From contig NC_089980.1 of the NCBI RefSeq assembly GCF_036417845.1, positions 45,940,501 to 46,004,500 on the forward strand: a stretch of DNA of 64,000 nucleotides, in the 5' to 3' direction. A program made the translations under genes and the position numbers. Positions 14,501 to 29,500 of the stretch are shown here, one piece after another (position 1 is the first letter of the stretch; the number at the start of each line of letters is the position of its first letter). Under the pieces are notes generated by a model that saw only the letters and a list, made by a program, of their open reading frames with translations, did not search any database and had not been told where the DNA came from. This DNA is from Apteryx mantelli (taxonomy: Eukaryota > Chordata > Aves > Apterygiformes > Apterygidae).

Positions 14501-17500
14501 CCTAGCAGGCTTTGCAGTTGACTTCATGAGGCAGATAATACTGACATCAAATAATATATACTACCTAGCCTTCATTACGTAAATCCATATAACAACAAAA
14601 AATTTATTTTAGGGTAAAAATAAAAAAGAAAAATGGAAATAGGCAAGAATATTGGAGAAAAAAGTTGAGGCTAAGTCATTAAGCCAAATAATTAAGTAAT
14701 ATAATCTAGATCTGCCTTCTGTAACACAACAGTTTTAAGTCCCACTAGGAAAGTATAGTTACAGAACACTGACATCAGGCTTAGTGCTTTTTCTGCTTTA
14801 CTTGCAGAAAACCTGTCTAAAAATAAGGATACTTGCTCAACAATCTAATGAGGAGAAAAAGAGATGCTGTGTAACAACCAAGTACATCTTTGTTGTTGAT
14901 GTTGTTGAATCCAGATAAATTTGCATACTTAAGTGTTATATGCTGAATCTCACAACGTTTTCTGTGCTGAAAAGAAAAAGAAAAAGAAAAAGAAAAAGAA
15001 AAAGAAAAAGAAAAAGAAAAAGAAAAAGAAAAAGAAAAAGAAAAAGAAAAAGAAAAAGAAAAAAAGAAAAACTTTGGAAAAGAACTCTCAACGACAAACT
15101 TGTTCATTACTGTTTCTACATCTGTGTAGGAATCCATGAAGGACTTTAAAAAAAGAAAATAAATAAATTTTTAAAAAAAGTCCTTGCCAAAGAAGCAAAT
15201 ACTAAGTATAACTAAACCTTTTACCTGGTGATAGAACCCAGCTTGAGCCATAGGATCTGGCTGTGCCCACCTATAACCCACATGAGGCCATGAGGTGAAT
15301 GTCTCCCGTCTGTTAGCTTCACTATACATCAAAGACCTAGAAAAGTAAGAAAATTAAGTTACCCAAAGCTGCCACATAAAATAAAAAAAAATTTAAACTA
15401 CTTCTGAGATTTTTTTTTATGATTTATTGATTATTAGAAATACGGCAGATAACTACCTGTAACTTATATGTAAAGTTATCATTAAAAATTATAGAAAAGT
15501 AACAAAATTCTCTCACTTGGTTGCCTAAAGTATATCCTCAGCAAAAGACCAAAAGCAATACAACAAGCTACAAGCTTTAAAAGCAAGAACAATGAACAAA
15601 ATAAGTTTCCATGTAGCCTTTTTCATCTGACTTCAGAAAAAACAGATAGCCAAAGCTACTCTGCATTTAGGGAAGATGCAGAGTAAGGCCCAATGGAGCT
15701 GCCACAAAGTTTTCACCACTATGACAACTACTGCAGAATTTTGGGTTTATTAAGTGAATAGATATGAATATTCATATTTTGAAATAGACCCAAATTGGTA
15801 TTTTAGGCTTAACTGAATACACTGTACAAAACCCCCCTAACATTTGGCATTCATTGCATGCTATAATACTTAAAAATTATAAGCTATTAAAATCAAAAAA
15901 ATGAAGCATTCTGTAAATTCAACAGCTACAAAGAAAAGAAGCTTCTCTCTTTTCCAACTTTCACTGTTAATTTTCAGTGCATGTCCTTCATCTGAAAGAG
16001 TACATAAGAAACAACTATCAGGTTTTTTTAATCAGCTTTGACAAAAGTTATCCAGTATCATCCCATAATTCACCATCCTCCATGGAAAGGAGTATACGGC
16101 TGGAAGAACTGGTGCTGCTAGATGGAGGAGTACCTCTTTTCTTGTTTCTTCACCTCAAAGACACTCTTGAATAGTGTCAGTCTTGTAAAAGAATGATTAT
16201 ATTAAATGTTTCCCATCAAAGTAGTAAACTATCCTTGTAGCACCCATTTAAGGGTTGTCTTAACTTGACATCATACCATCTTAACAGACAGATCTCAGAG
16301 AGCTCTAATCATAAAAGCAATATGGCAGATAGAGTTAGACCTGAAGATATGGGGACGCGATAAGTTTTATTAAATTTTTTGAGCTGTGAGAAATTATAGT
16401 AATCTTTCATATAAAAACTTTCAAGAAGGCATTAATTTATAGCCTTAGAAGATTTATCAGTGTTCTAACTAGTCTTGGCTTATGAAGATTTAGATAACGG
16501 GTTAAACTTGCCTACTTACAAAGCACCACTCAGATCAGAAAGAGAACAAGCAATAGCTGATGAGGTAAAATCTTCTGATCCCAAACACATAGTAAGTGAT
16601 TAGAAAGTTCAGAAACAGTATTTATATGCTGCAAAGGTAACAACTCTGTCCTCTAAAAAACATAAGCATGGATGGACATAATTCTATTATGAAGAACAAG
16701 GAACTGATTGTATGATGTAGCATAGCACGTATGCCCCACCTTCAGTAAACGAGATGTGTGCTCGCTTTGCATTCAAAAGCGGTCTGAATAAACTCTTAAA
16801 CCTATGCAATTTCTGAACATCTTAACGTTACACTTCCAGTAAGGTTTACAGTACTAGCTTGAATACTGCCAGTAACTCTGGACCAGAGCTAGTCATTTCT
16901 AAGTGACTGTTCAAATACAACCATAACCTAACATTATGAAGAGTAAAGCCTGGGTGAACACCACATTCCCATGTCAAAACACTAGCTAGGAATGCAAGTT
17001 TAGGGCTGCAATTGTAACCTTTCTGAAAGTCTGCTTGAGAATAAGAGCAAAGGGAATTCAATCTGACTGGCACTAAAGTTAAAATCCAGACATGGCAGTC
17101 TTTGAGCAACCATAAATGTTTCTCTAAATTTACTAATATTTAAAGTACATTGTGCACTAACCATTTAAACTAGCTGTACAGGTAAGAACAAGAAAAATAC
17201 AGAATAGGACTAATTCCATTTTTCCTTTGGCAGAGAAATCAAAGTCACCTAAGAGCTTACTCTGATCCAAGTAAGGGGTCAAATTCATCATTTATTTTGT
17301 CTTAATATACCTGTCCACAGATCGACCAGGTCCCACACCAAGTTCAGGTCGCGCGCTGGGTAAGAGGTAAGATAACCTATCCATCACAGAGGATGCTACA
17401 GGTAAGGCAGCAATATTCTGATTTATCTTCTTGAGTTCATTTACAATGGCACTGGCGACAGACTTCAAAACATGATGAGGAAGGTGGAACATAACCGTTG

Positions 17501-20500
17501 CCCACTAAATTAAGAAAAAAAGTGTCCAGTTTATATTTAAAAATTGTAACATATAAATGACAAATAGCTCACAAAGGTGTCAAAAGCAAAACAAACACAC
17601 ATGTTGCACTCCCTGTAGATCTGAATGAATTTAAGAATTAATACAAGAGTGGACACACAAAAGCAACATGAATATAATGCAAGGAAAGCTAGTAACTTCA
17701 AACTTTAAGCTGAGGACCCTGTTAGTTTCTTCCTTAACAAGCAAAACATCACATATAAGAACTAAGGATCACATATTACCTTTCATCCTCTTCAAATGAA
17801 ATCCATTACACTACATCAAGCATTTTGCATGCTTCCACAATGGTGGCCAAACAAGCTAGACTTGGTAATCCGTGTTACGTAGGAGGGAGACAAATTCTTA
17901 CCTTTGCAACTTTATGATTTGCTGCTGTTTCATGTGAGGTATTTTTTAAACCATCCTTCAGTTGTGTGATGAATAAATCGTATCCCTCTGTGCTAGAAAC
18001 ATCTACTTTTTCTATGCAAGCAGATAGCAGCTGCTGAGCCTAAAATACAGATGCGCAAGAAAAGTTATTGTCCAGGCTAGATAGCTACACATGAGATTTA
18101 TACCTGTTTCATTATTCCGGGAAATGTAATTTAGCTTGCCCTAACTTACCATATGTTATATCAGGATAATTCCCACTAAATAAATAAATAAATAGATAGA
18201 TTAATTAATTAATTAATGAAAAACTTGAGCTAGCAGTTCCAAACTTTGCTTTGTAGCCCATTCAGTGGATAAACCGTTGCAATAAAGTCAGTAATTATTG
18301 CAAATCCCCTCATGTAAAACAATGTTAACCATGTTAGCAATACAAACAATTAAAACATGGCATATATTAAAGCCAAGCAAAAAGGAACCACATCTACAAC
18401 CCAATTCCCTTCAAAAGGATTCATTCAGCTTCAGGGACAGAAGTGAGAGCAAGAGCAAAGCCCACAAGTCTCAACATTTTTCTGAGCAGTTTTATCTATT
18501 TTAAAAAAAGCAATATCAAGAAAAACAATTTTGTAAAAAAGAAAATAAAAAATAATAAAAGTCAGAGAAACTGCTTACAATGACAATATAATTACTGAAG
18601 CTGAAAAATGAGGCAGAAAAAATGAGCTAGTTAACCTAGAGAATTCTTACAACTCATAAATAATGCATCTAGAAAAGAACACTATAAACATCCATTTATA
18701 GACTTTTTTTCTGCCAAGTCCCACCTGTTTCTAGTTTACCCCACTGTCTGTTAACTTCATGTTTACAGTTAAGATTTAAAAGTACATTTTATTTGCAAAG
18801 TATAAAGCATTATGTAGCAGTTGTTAAACAGGCTACATCTGAAAAACGTTATATAAAATCTTTCCAGTTCCAAGCAAAGGGAAATATTTCCCAAGGGCAA
18901 CTGCCAGCCTCTACTTTAAGCAGCCAGGCACCATTCTAACAGAAGGACTGAATGACCACTTCTAGCCAGTTACCACTACATGCACACAGTTTCTTGCCTC
19001 TTTCTTTCTTTTCTTTTGGGTGGGATGGGAGAAAGAAGTGGGATAGACAAGGGAGGAAAGGCAGAAGCAAGTCAAACGAGTTCCTTAGTTAAGGCTGTAT
19101 CTGTTTCTTAGATTTCAATAAAAGGACAATGAAAATTCCCATGGCATCTCATACTTGCTAAGTTTCTTGCAGATGGCAGCAGATCAACCGAAGGGCTGTG
19201 CAAGTCTACAATTTGACCAAGTTTTAGGGGGAAGACACCCTGGGTCTGGGCACCTCCTCTTTAACAGCAAAGGTAAGAACTGAAGATTGTTATTTTTCCT
19301 CCCATCACACTGATTTGACCTTGAACTCCCCAAATCTGTTTTTATTGAACTATAATATTTTCCAATTTCTAAAGAAAGGACCTTTACAGAAAAGTGCTGC
19401 TCTCCTAAACTTGGAAGAAGGGTCTATAAACTGTTTTTGAAATACATAAGAATCTTTAGCTAAACTGACACAAACTTATAGTTTGTCCCGAACCATATTG
19501 TGAGACTGCAAACAAGCAGCAAAACTTATGAAAGGAAATGCTGACTTAGGTCAGTCTCTTCATATTCAGCCACACCAAGATTTTTGTAGTTACCCTCTAG
19601 GCACAAAAGGGGTAAAAATAATGTCAGTAGCAGCAAGCCTGAGGAACCTGCAAAGCTCTCTTCAGAGACCTCTATGAAGTGATATTTTATTGCTGTCACT
19701 CCTACTCAAGACAAGGAGTTAAAAACAAACCCACTTAACACGCATTCTTGGGTTCACAATAAGCACCTATTATTCAGTGCTCCAATAGCATATAAATACA
19801 TCAAATCATTGCTAAGGAGAAGTTTTTGTCGATGATGTATCATTCAATATAAATTTATTTCCTACAGAGATGAGTGGGAGGTGCTTTTCTCAGAGTGCTT
19901 TAAAGATCCAGAATCTGGATCTAGTAGTCTGGTTTTGTATTTTTCACTGTACGCGCTATTCTAAATATTAGTATTGGCAGATGCTCTTCCCGAACATAAA
20001 GAATTAAAATAAACTGGCTTGTGATTAAAGAATTAAAATAAACTGGCTTGTGATTAAAGTTTTCATACAGATTTACTTCCCTCCTCTATTTCTTCATTAT
20101 CACTGAAAGATGAAAGCTACCTTCCTCATCCCGTATGGTCTTAGAATAGAAGAAAATTCAGCTAATACTAAGGTACACACTACCTAACCTAATAATTGCT
20201 AAACTAGCTGAAGGTAAACCAATGCAAGAAAGTCCTACACATTACACTGTAGGCAAAAATACATAGATTAGATTCCTCTAAAGTGATACTAACCACTTGG
20301 TTATATTGTCTCAAACCATAAAGAACCAGAAGGACATTACTGTAGCCTTGATTGTCCAAGCATAAAAGGGAAGCCAGGTTTGCAGAGAGAAAGTCTTTTA
20401 TTAGGCCAGATGACCTAGTTGGAAAAGTTAAATTCCAGCATAAGTTCTTCAAATGTAGCAATTAACTGATCAGCATATTAATTGATCTTTTTAATTGACT

Positions 20501-23500
20501 TTTTTCGCTGAAAACCTAAAACCAAAAAATCCAAGGAAGGCTAGTAGTCCAGACTGCAACTTCTAGAATAGCATATGGAATTCATACCTAAGCAGTGGCA
20601 AAGCTCTGGAACTGAGTCCTTATTTCTAGTCACTGAGAAGTTCTTTCTTCTGAAATAATGCTCTCCTGATGAGGCAACTTCCCATTTGTCTGAGAGAAGG
20701 GTAACTGCAAAAAGCCATTGCCTTATGACACTTAATTATTAGGAAACTTTCCCATTACATGCTATTAATACTGCACTAGAAATTCAGGGACAAAAGTCTG
20801 TTTTTAGTATTCCTGACAAAGTTATTTACATACTTTTTTTTTCCCCCACATCTTACCTCTGTAACCGGCAATTCAAGCTGAACCACGTCATCTTGTTTTG
20901 AAACAGGCGTTTGCAGAGCTGTGTCTAACAATAAGATGCCATTCAGATCTTTTCTACATCCTACTGCATAATCATCCACAAAGATCACTTTATCCACAGC
21001 AGAAATATACTGACATTTCACCCGTCCACCTGGTTTAGCTATAAAGGGAAAGATACAGAAGAAGATCTTATTAGAAAACAGCTTTTATAGAAGACCTACA
21101 AAATCTGTTCTGGGAAGTAACATGACACTTCAGCAAAATTCTTTACTTCATGAGATGATCTAAAACTAGCATTTTTACTACTACAACTTTCATCAAAACT
21201 TTTATGTTTCCTACTACTTTTTTAAACCACACATCTCATCAACAACTACAACCATTTTAAGAGCTATAGAAGAAGTCACCATTCAAGTCCTACATCTACC
21301 AGAAGGCCTAAACTAGTGTTTGCAAGCTTGAAGTAGAAGCCTAGTGTACTTGATGTTAGCTGACAAGGGATAATAGGAATTAAGTTGTACAGGTCAACAT
21401 AAAAATTGAGACAGAATTGCTAAACTACTGTTAAGGCAGATCAACATTATTTCATCAAGCAAAACAATACTCAAACTTTTGAAAACTAGGTACAGCATAT
21501 AATGTGCCAATGCTACATTAGGCCAAGCCCTCCAGAACAGACAATAATCAATGTGACCCATTTTTAATCACTCCAGCTGCACTGAGTAGTAGAGCAGCTT
21601 AAGAGAAGCACACTTGGAGGAGAGATTTTGGAGTACTTACAACACTCTGCCTGCTCCTGTGCATTATCAGAGATGAAAGAGGCATTTGTTCCTTGAGACA
21701 CTAAGGTAGCTCCTTTCTCTTATTGCTCTGCACTGCACACCTCAGTAACAGGTTAAATAAGTTTGGTGCGGGTGGAGGAAGACTCTCAGCAGATAAGCAA
21801 GTAAGGGCTGGGGTGATGGGTGTTAGCCCAAAGAGTGTTTAAACACTGGACATTATCATGTGCCTAAGGTTGAAAGGATTATAAAACTCAATCCATGTGA
21901 TACGCTATCTGTGTAGAGGCAAAGTGCTTAACTTCACGGAAAGCATAAGCTGCTGCTACAGAAGCAGAATGTAAGCGTGTTAGAAGTATATGGACACATC
22001 ATTCAGAGGACAAAGCTGAAACTGCTGCCTCATCAACACAGATCATCTTTTCCTGTTGCACAGGAACAGCAGTTTCACTAAATTCTACATTAATCAAGCC
22101 CTGCCCAGATTCTCCTCTTTCTTCCGATACTAGATTTTACTATAAATAATGAAAAAACATCACTTAGTTAGCATACAGCTAAGCATCCAGATACAGACAG
22201 CTAGATAATTCCCAAAGTCTCCCATTCTTACACTTTGATATAGTTAAATGGCAATCAAAACTTCTCCAGATAGAGGGCACATCAACCTGACCTTGACTTC
22301 AATGCAACTACATTGCATTTGTGGTATTCTCTCTCCAAAACTCCAGTCAAGAATAGTTGTGTCAGCTGTCCTGCTCACTGAAATTTTGGAAACAATGACT
22401 CCCATCCTCTTAAAGTATAGGACATAAGCCTTTCACTGCGTGAAGCAAAATGCAACTGTAATCATCACTGCAAGAGTCAGAAGCACTTCAAGAGCCCTGG
22501 AATCACTTCATAGTTGTAGAGTCATTAGTTCTAGCTCACCAAAAAAGGGCCCTCTGAATGGCAAATCAGCTACTTTCAAACTGTATTTTTGCCAATATGC
22601 TGGAGTTCCTCACACAAGAATTTCAACATACAACACAGCTGCAGGCAAGGAAGTTGTCCATTCTACAGAAAAATAATGGTTTCTGCAAAAATTCAAATAC
22701 AAGCTTTAACATCTTTAAAAATATTTGTCTCAAAAATGTACTGGAAACTATTATGTAAATAAAGTGAAAAGCATCTGATGCCCTAAACTAAAAACCTCGG
22801 TAGATTAACATGGATTTTGCAGTCTATTTAGGATGTTCCAAGTGATGGACTATAGGATACTTTCTTTAATCCATCTTTCTCTCCACCACCTTCCCAAAGA
22901 AGATGGAGAAAAGCTGTTCACCTTTTCAGGCAATGCTTACAGCATGAGCCCTTCTTTTGCACCTTCCTTATTTCCAGCCAGGCACAGGAGTATGCACATG
23001 CTCTGTGACTACAGGTTCAGCAGCCTGTAGGAGCCCCAGTCCCTTGAAGCTTTCAAGGCTAGACTGTTCTTTCTTATTTTATCCATTATGTAGAGAAGTT
23101 AGTGAAATCTCAAGTGCAACCTACCCAAGGCTAACAAATATCCTCTGGAAGTCCTAACTTTAAAAGGCAGTGAAGATTACTAGTGAGGTAGATAACATGC
23201 CTAATCAACATCATACTTTTGCCCTGTTAAGAAAACAAAACAAAAACAGAAAAAGTTATGACTAAGGCAAAAGCAATATATTGCCTGACAGCTGTGACTC
23301 TCACAGTGCCGCTTAGTATTTTGCTCAGTTACGTTGCCAGAAAGGTTTTGGCCAAACTGCGTCTAGAAAGTTATTCACAGCCACCGCTTGCATTTTATTC
23401 AAAGAGCATAAAACCAAAACAAGCTACCTTACATCTGTGGAACTTCAAGGAAATGATTGACTCAATATCCAGCATCGCTCCAATATCCGGGGAGGCACAT

Positions 23501-26500
23501 TCTGCAATTGGCTGGTTTACAATTTGAATAGCCTCTGAACTGCTGACAAGCTATTTTGCTTAATTTTGAAGTTCAGATAACACATTTCAAGATGGTTAAA
23601 TGAGTCTCACATCAGATCACGGTTTACACATGGCTGGCAACATGATTACAACAGCAGGTTAAGAATCAGGAAACTGGAGTATTTAGAACTCACAAGCATA
23701 GAGCAAATGCCTACAAAAGTTTAAATGTCTTCAAAGCATCGGCAGAACAGTCCTTTCAAACTTACGGTCAATGTTTTATGACATGCCAAAGGGCTCTGAC
23801 CAATATTCTTTGAACAACTTTACTATCCCAGCTGTCCAGCCTGGCTGTCTACTAGCAAAAATTAGTGCTATGCATCTTCACAATTCATGGTTCAAAAATT
23901 TCATGTAAACCTACTAAATGGCTTAGGTCAGATCATCAAAATCTAATTGTTATTCTCCTTTCAGCTAGGGCTGTTCTTTTAGCTACAGTTTGCTTTGGGT
24001 GGGGGAAGAAGGAATAGTTAGCCATTCAAAGTTTGTAACACAATTTTGCTTTACAGTCTTGGTGCCAGTAAATCACAGCATTTCCCCCCCTCCACACATA
24101 CCTCTCTGGTTTATCTGTCTAGGACTAAAACCAAGACAAATCAAAAAGAAACCATTAAGCCTTTTCACAGTTCCTATGAGGAAACCTGGCAGACTCTTAA
24201 CATACCAGAAATGTAAGCCCAGTAGTGCTCTATATTATGGTACACCATCTATAACAACCTTAGAACTATTTGCCTGAAAAGTTAAAACAAAAAAAAGCAA
24301 ATATACAGCAGACTGCAGAACCAAAGAATATTGAGAAAAGGAGCATTCCCTCACCCACTTCTTGGTTTTGTACCAAAGAGAAGAGAGACCAGCAGCTTCC
24401 TGTGGTCAAAATTTGACCTACCAAAAAAAAAAAAAAAAAAAAATGCAGAAAATAAGTTTGCTTGTGGAATACATAAGGGTGTAAGCAACGCCGACCGTGC
24501 CTCCTTGTGTGCAGGTATTATGATGAACAGATGATGCAGTCTGCCCATTTTCTCCTACAAAAGGTCTTCTGGCCTCAACTTTCCAAACCAGGCTGCACCA
24601 AACCAATTAAAGAATTAGCCTCGGTTTTCAAGAAGTAGAACAATTTCAAAGCTTTTCCTTCAATTTCTCTGTTACAAACAGCTTTTGCCTTGAAGCTTTA
24701 GAAGGAAAGTGGCAGTTACGTTAAAATTCATGGCTGTCATTACAGAGAGATGAAAATCTAGGTTAATGATTATAGTAACATCTTGTATGTCTCCTAATAT
24801 TCCAAAAACCATCACGTCAGCTTGAAAACTGGTAACCCAAAATGGGGCTAAAACATATGACAAAAGTTAATAATTCTCTCAACAAGAAGGTCCCAATGCA
24901 CAGCATCCAAAAAAAAATTTTTTTTCTAAGTTACTTTAGAGTAACACTTTAATCCACAACTACAAAGTGAGAGCAAGAAATACACGTATGGTAGCATTGA
25001 TTCCATAATGCCAAAATCCAAGGCAGATAAACATCTAAAGAAACATCCATAACTTCAATCTATCACTGTAACTAGGTCTTTAAATTGGAAATTACAAAGA
25101 AAAATTTATGGAGAAAAAGAAATCCCCTCAGCTTAACGAAACACAGACTGTTTATGTGCACTGGTACCCATTTTCCACTTTCAATTTAAACTAGAACATC
25201 TAAAGAATATCTCAGTATCCATTTCAAAACACTGCAATCATGAGAAGCTAGATGTATACAGTTTCAGGAGATAAAAAGCCTCATGTACCTTATTAACCTG
25301 CATCACTAGACCTGCACTCTCAAGCTATTTAAAGGTAAGAGAATCCAAGAACTCAAGAGAAGGGAAAGGTACAACTGCAAAAGTCCTTACAGTTTACTGG
25401 GAGAATTAAAAATCAAATTTTATTTTCTCTTTGCTATTGTCAAGTGTGGGTGTAAAGCTTCAAGTTTAGGAGATATCATCACCCATGGTAATAAGCTACG
25501 CGAAACCCTGCTTCCATAAACCAAGTTAATGGACAGCAAAACTATCTTTTCCTTTAGAGACATAAATGCTTCTCATGAAAATACTATTCAGCAACTTCTT
25601 GTACACTTTACACATGCACCAGAGAACTTAAAAAAAAAAAAAAAATCCACCCCACCCACCAAAAAAGAAAACAAACAGCTATCCTCATTTGTTGCTAGGC
25701 AGGTGTCTTTGCTATTGCTACCATTTCATGTAACCATAAAACCAACTGAAAAATCCAGTTAAGTTGAACACCTCATTATATGCTATTTGAGCAACACAAG
25801 TTTGCAAACTTGTGCAAAACTTGTTCAGTATGATAGAGGCAAGCATCACAACATTTAAACTCTGATGAAGTTCTACAGTACAAAAAAAAAAATCTTAAAA
25901 GTTTGTAACCTATCTGTTCTGAACTAATACTACATAAAATCACAATTATGGATCAGTTGCAAAAACCTTCACAAAACAGGAAAAAGGCAAACCACCAAAA
26001 TAGTTTGGTTTCAAAAGTTGTCTCTAAAGCATTTTAGAGCAATGGCTCCCAAGGGAAACAAGGACATGCTGCTTAGGAACATCTGAGAACAAAACAACGA
26101 GAAGATGGCTAAGGCATGGCCAAACCAGGCCCTGACTGCTCACCATCACTGAATTCAGCAGCTATGGACTCTCTCTGTTCTTCCTCTTCTCACCTATCTC
26201 TTCACTGGAAGCTTCAGCAGTGCACTTTTATCTTCCAGGTCCAGTCCCAGCCCCCTGATTTCCTCCAGACTCCACCTCAGCAGAGCACACTGCTGCCACC
26301 AGCAAGACACTCCATGGGTATCCCACAACAAAAGGATTCTCAGACTTGGGAAAAGGGTAGAAAAGAACTTACTAGATGACAAGCTTGAGAGTCACTGTTT
26401 TAGATGAATGAAGCAGAATGTCTAAACGATCTTTTTTCATACCTAAGCAACATTTTCACTTTTAGGTCTCACTATATACACACATCTCCATCTGCCACAT

Positions 26501-29500
26501 CACCTAAAATAGCAGTCCAAAATGACTGGACAAACCAAAAACACCTTCAGAGCTGAAACAGGAAAAAACTAAAAATGTTCTCTAAACAGCAGTAATACTA
26601 AAGGAGGCAGAAATGCCCAGCTTAACAGCACAAAGTACCTTAATTTTATTTGCAACTCCTCTATTTGTTAGAACTGGATTTAGTTAATCAAGGTCAAGAC
26701 GTGTGATTTATAGTTCACTTTACCTTTGGCAAACAACATGTGACATAATTGTTTCAGTATCAGTTTCTCAGTATGATAGCTAGTTTTAAAGTGAAATAAT
26801 TCTTGTTAAAGTAGACTAGGAAGATGTGTTATGTGTGCAGAAACTTTGGAGATTGTGGTACGTGAATATTAACTAGATGCATCTGATCAAGCAACTAATA
26901 ACAGAAGCTAACATTAACATTTAAAAGGTTTCAGAACATAAACAAGAACCTACCGAGGTCAAGGCAGTTCTTATCTCACAGCTATTATGTTTGCAGGCAT
27001 AAGGTCCTTTTCTATTCTACAGACTTAAGCCATTGGAGACAGAATCAGCAGGAAGACACTGTGGTGAGCTCTCTGTGCCCACACACTTGATGTTGTTTTA
27101 GATCTCCGTCCGTCTAACATTGTCACTGTCCTATATACTATGCAGAATATAATAGCTCAGAGAACTTTATACCACAATCCCCAAGAATGAATTAAGAAAG
27201 ATTTCACAGTATTCTTCAGTCTTTCTCAACTTTCCTGAGTTTGCAGGAAAGCTTAAGTTCCTGCAGTTCTCATGTAAACACTCAAACATCTCACAAGGGA
27301 CCATGTCTTTTTCAATATTTTTCCTCAAAATGAAAACTATTACTAAAAGCTTTTGGGAAGCTTTCAGAAATTTCAGACAGACAGCTTACACAGAAACCAA
27401 ACAGAATGAGGGACAGGCAAGGAATACTTCACAGTCCAGTAACACGAAGTTCCCATTCTTGAAGAGTAATTCCCATCACAGCGTTTCCCAACAAAGAACC
27501 CATGCCAGAAGAAATGTTATCACCAAGTCTTCTTTCTGCCACTGAAATGGCTAGAGGAGCTGAGTTCTTCTATTATGCATCCTGCTGTCTCTATAAGAGG
27601 AGAGAACATCTCTAGTTATGGCTTCTTATAAAGTCCAAGTCTGTTTGGCAGGAAAGGGTTCAACTTCTCTATTTTTTTTTTCCTTTTTCATCCTTTTATC
27701 TTCCAATTCCAAAAATTTTAAGGAGCTTACAAAATATCTAAGTTGGGAGAAGCACTAAGTTCTCAGAAGCAGATGGGTGGACTACAAGGTGACTGAAAAA
27801 CTGGTGGGACTGTCCGTCTCAAAGTTAATAGGTAAATGATTCAAAGTCTATCTGGCATCCAGTTATGAGTGGTACTCCTCAAGGGCTGATATTGTTTACT
27901 ATCTTCATCAATGACCTGGATGATGAGACAGAATGCACACTCAGCAAGACTGTGGATGACACCAAACTGGAGGGAGAAACTGACTCAAAGGGCAGGGCTG
28001 CCATTCAAAAGGATTTCAAAAAGCTGGAGAAAAGGGCTGACACAAACCTCCTGAAGTTCAACAAAGACAAAGTCTTGCACCTGGCATAGAATAACCCCAT
28101 ACACATCAACAGAAGCTGGGGAACAACTGTCTAGATGGCAACCCTGCAGAAAGAAGCTGGGGATCCTGATGGAAAGCTGAACAAAAGTCAGCAGTGCATC
28201 CTTACAGCAATGATAAGTAACTACACAGGGGACCACACAGGCAGTAGATCAAGGGAAAGATTAGACCCCTCTACTCAGCACTTGTCAGGCCACATTTGGA
28301 ATACCACATTTGGTATAGTCCCCCATTTGAAAAATCAACAAACCTGACAGAGTCCAGTGGAGGGCCACTAAGACACTTGGGGGCTGGAGCACACAACACA
28401 TGAGGAAAGGCTAAAGGAACTTGGCTCATTCAGTTCGCATAAAAGTAGTGATGGTAGAAATCTAACAACAGTCTTCCACTACTTCAATGGAGGTTATAGA
28501 GAAGATGAATCAAATTCTTCTGATGAGTGCAGAACGAAAGGTCAAGAGGCTTTGAGCAGGAGGTTAAATAAGATGATCTGTAGGGGAACCTTCCAACCTA
28601 AATTGTTCTATGGTTCTAAGCTGGTATTACCTTTAAAAGGTATTCTTCATTCTTAAACAATTCTATTGTCTTTCACACTATTGTTGTGTGTCTTTAAAGA
28701 GATTTTTTTTCAGAAACACCCAGTAGACTTAAGTGCATATATTCCGTTTATTCCTATGGCACCGCATAGCTGAGCATACCTCTAGTAATTGCTTATTTGA
28801 TCACTACTGTGCACTGAGCTGATATTTCCATATTTTGGTCAAAACTCCAAGGTCTCATTCTGGCATTAGGAGTCAATTCAGAGTCCAGTCCATCAGGCTC
28901 CAACTTCACTAATTCTTAGGCTTACTTCAAATTAATTAAATGCATTCTCACAGGATCTTTCTCTCTCCTAATAATTGCTTCATAGGAAAGCTGAAGTAGA
29001 ACAGACTAATTCATTCATGCTTTAATACTGCCATATTTAAAAGTGAAACTCTGTAGTTTAAGATTTGCTTTCAAGTTCTTTAGAATAGCTGGCAAGATTA
29101 AAGCAACTTGCACTTTTAAGACAACTATTTGCAGCATAAGAATATTTGAACACAGTAACTATATAAGTTTAATTTCAGTTGTGTCACTAAAAGGGGGAAA
29201 CTTAAGCCTTATAAGCCTAGTCTTGCTAGGCTCCTTCTGTAAGAAAAGGGAAAGAAGAGGGAAAAAGCAGGTTCCTCCAAGGGTTTGCTCAGAGCAGGGA
29301 CTTCTCCTTTCCTCTTTACTGACTAGAGAAGGAACCTAACAATAATCTTTGAAAATGATAGTCTTGCTGACTGTGATTGACAAAAACAACAGAAAATTAA
29401 ATAGAAAAAAAAAACTATTAAAAAAAGACAAATAAGCAGCACTGTATGTCATTATTTACATTGCAACATGAAGCTAGGATCAAGTAGAAGAGAGGTCAAC

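Larger units (their letters stand above)
18040..20856 (-). other. BIRC6: BIRC6 intron 2
   Basis: 2.8-kb intron. It contains a short (TAAA)n/(TTAA)n tract at 18176-18219 and an exact 29-bp tandem duplication at 19998-20055. No transposon or RNA gene recognised. Confidence 0.75.

Noticed and set aside
14817..15149. Frames made of poly-Lys, Lys-Arg or Ser-Phe repeats
   Set aside because: They are translations of the (GAAAAA)n microsatellite, not proteins.
23258..23527. 89-codon plus frame with a hydrophobic N-terminus in BIRC6 intron 1
   Set aside because: No recognised family and no splice or promoter evidence. Hydrophobic stretches are common in chance frames from T-rich DNA.
24423..24443. 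21-A run as the tail of a retroposed gene
   Set aside because: The sequence just 5' of it matches no recognised SINE, LINE or processed gene, and no flanking duplication is visible.
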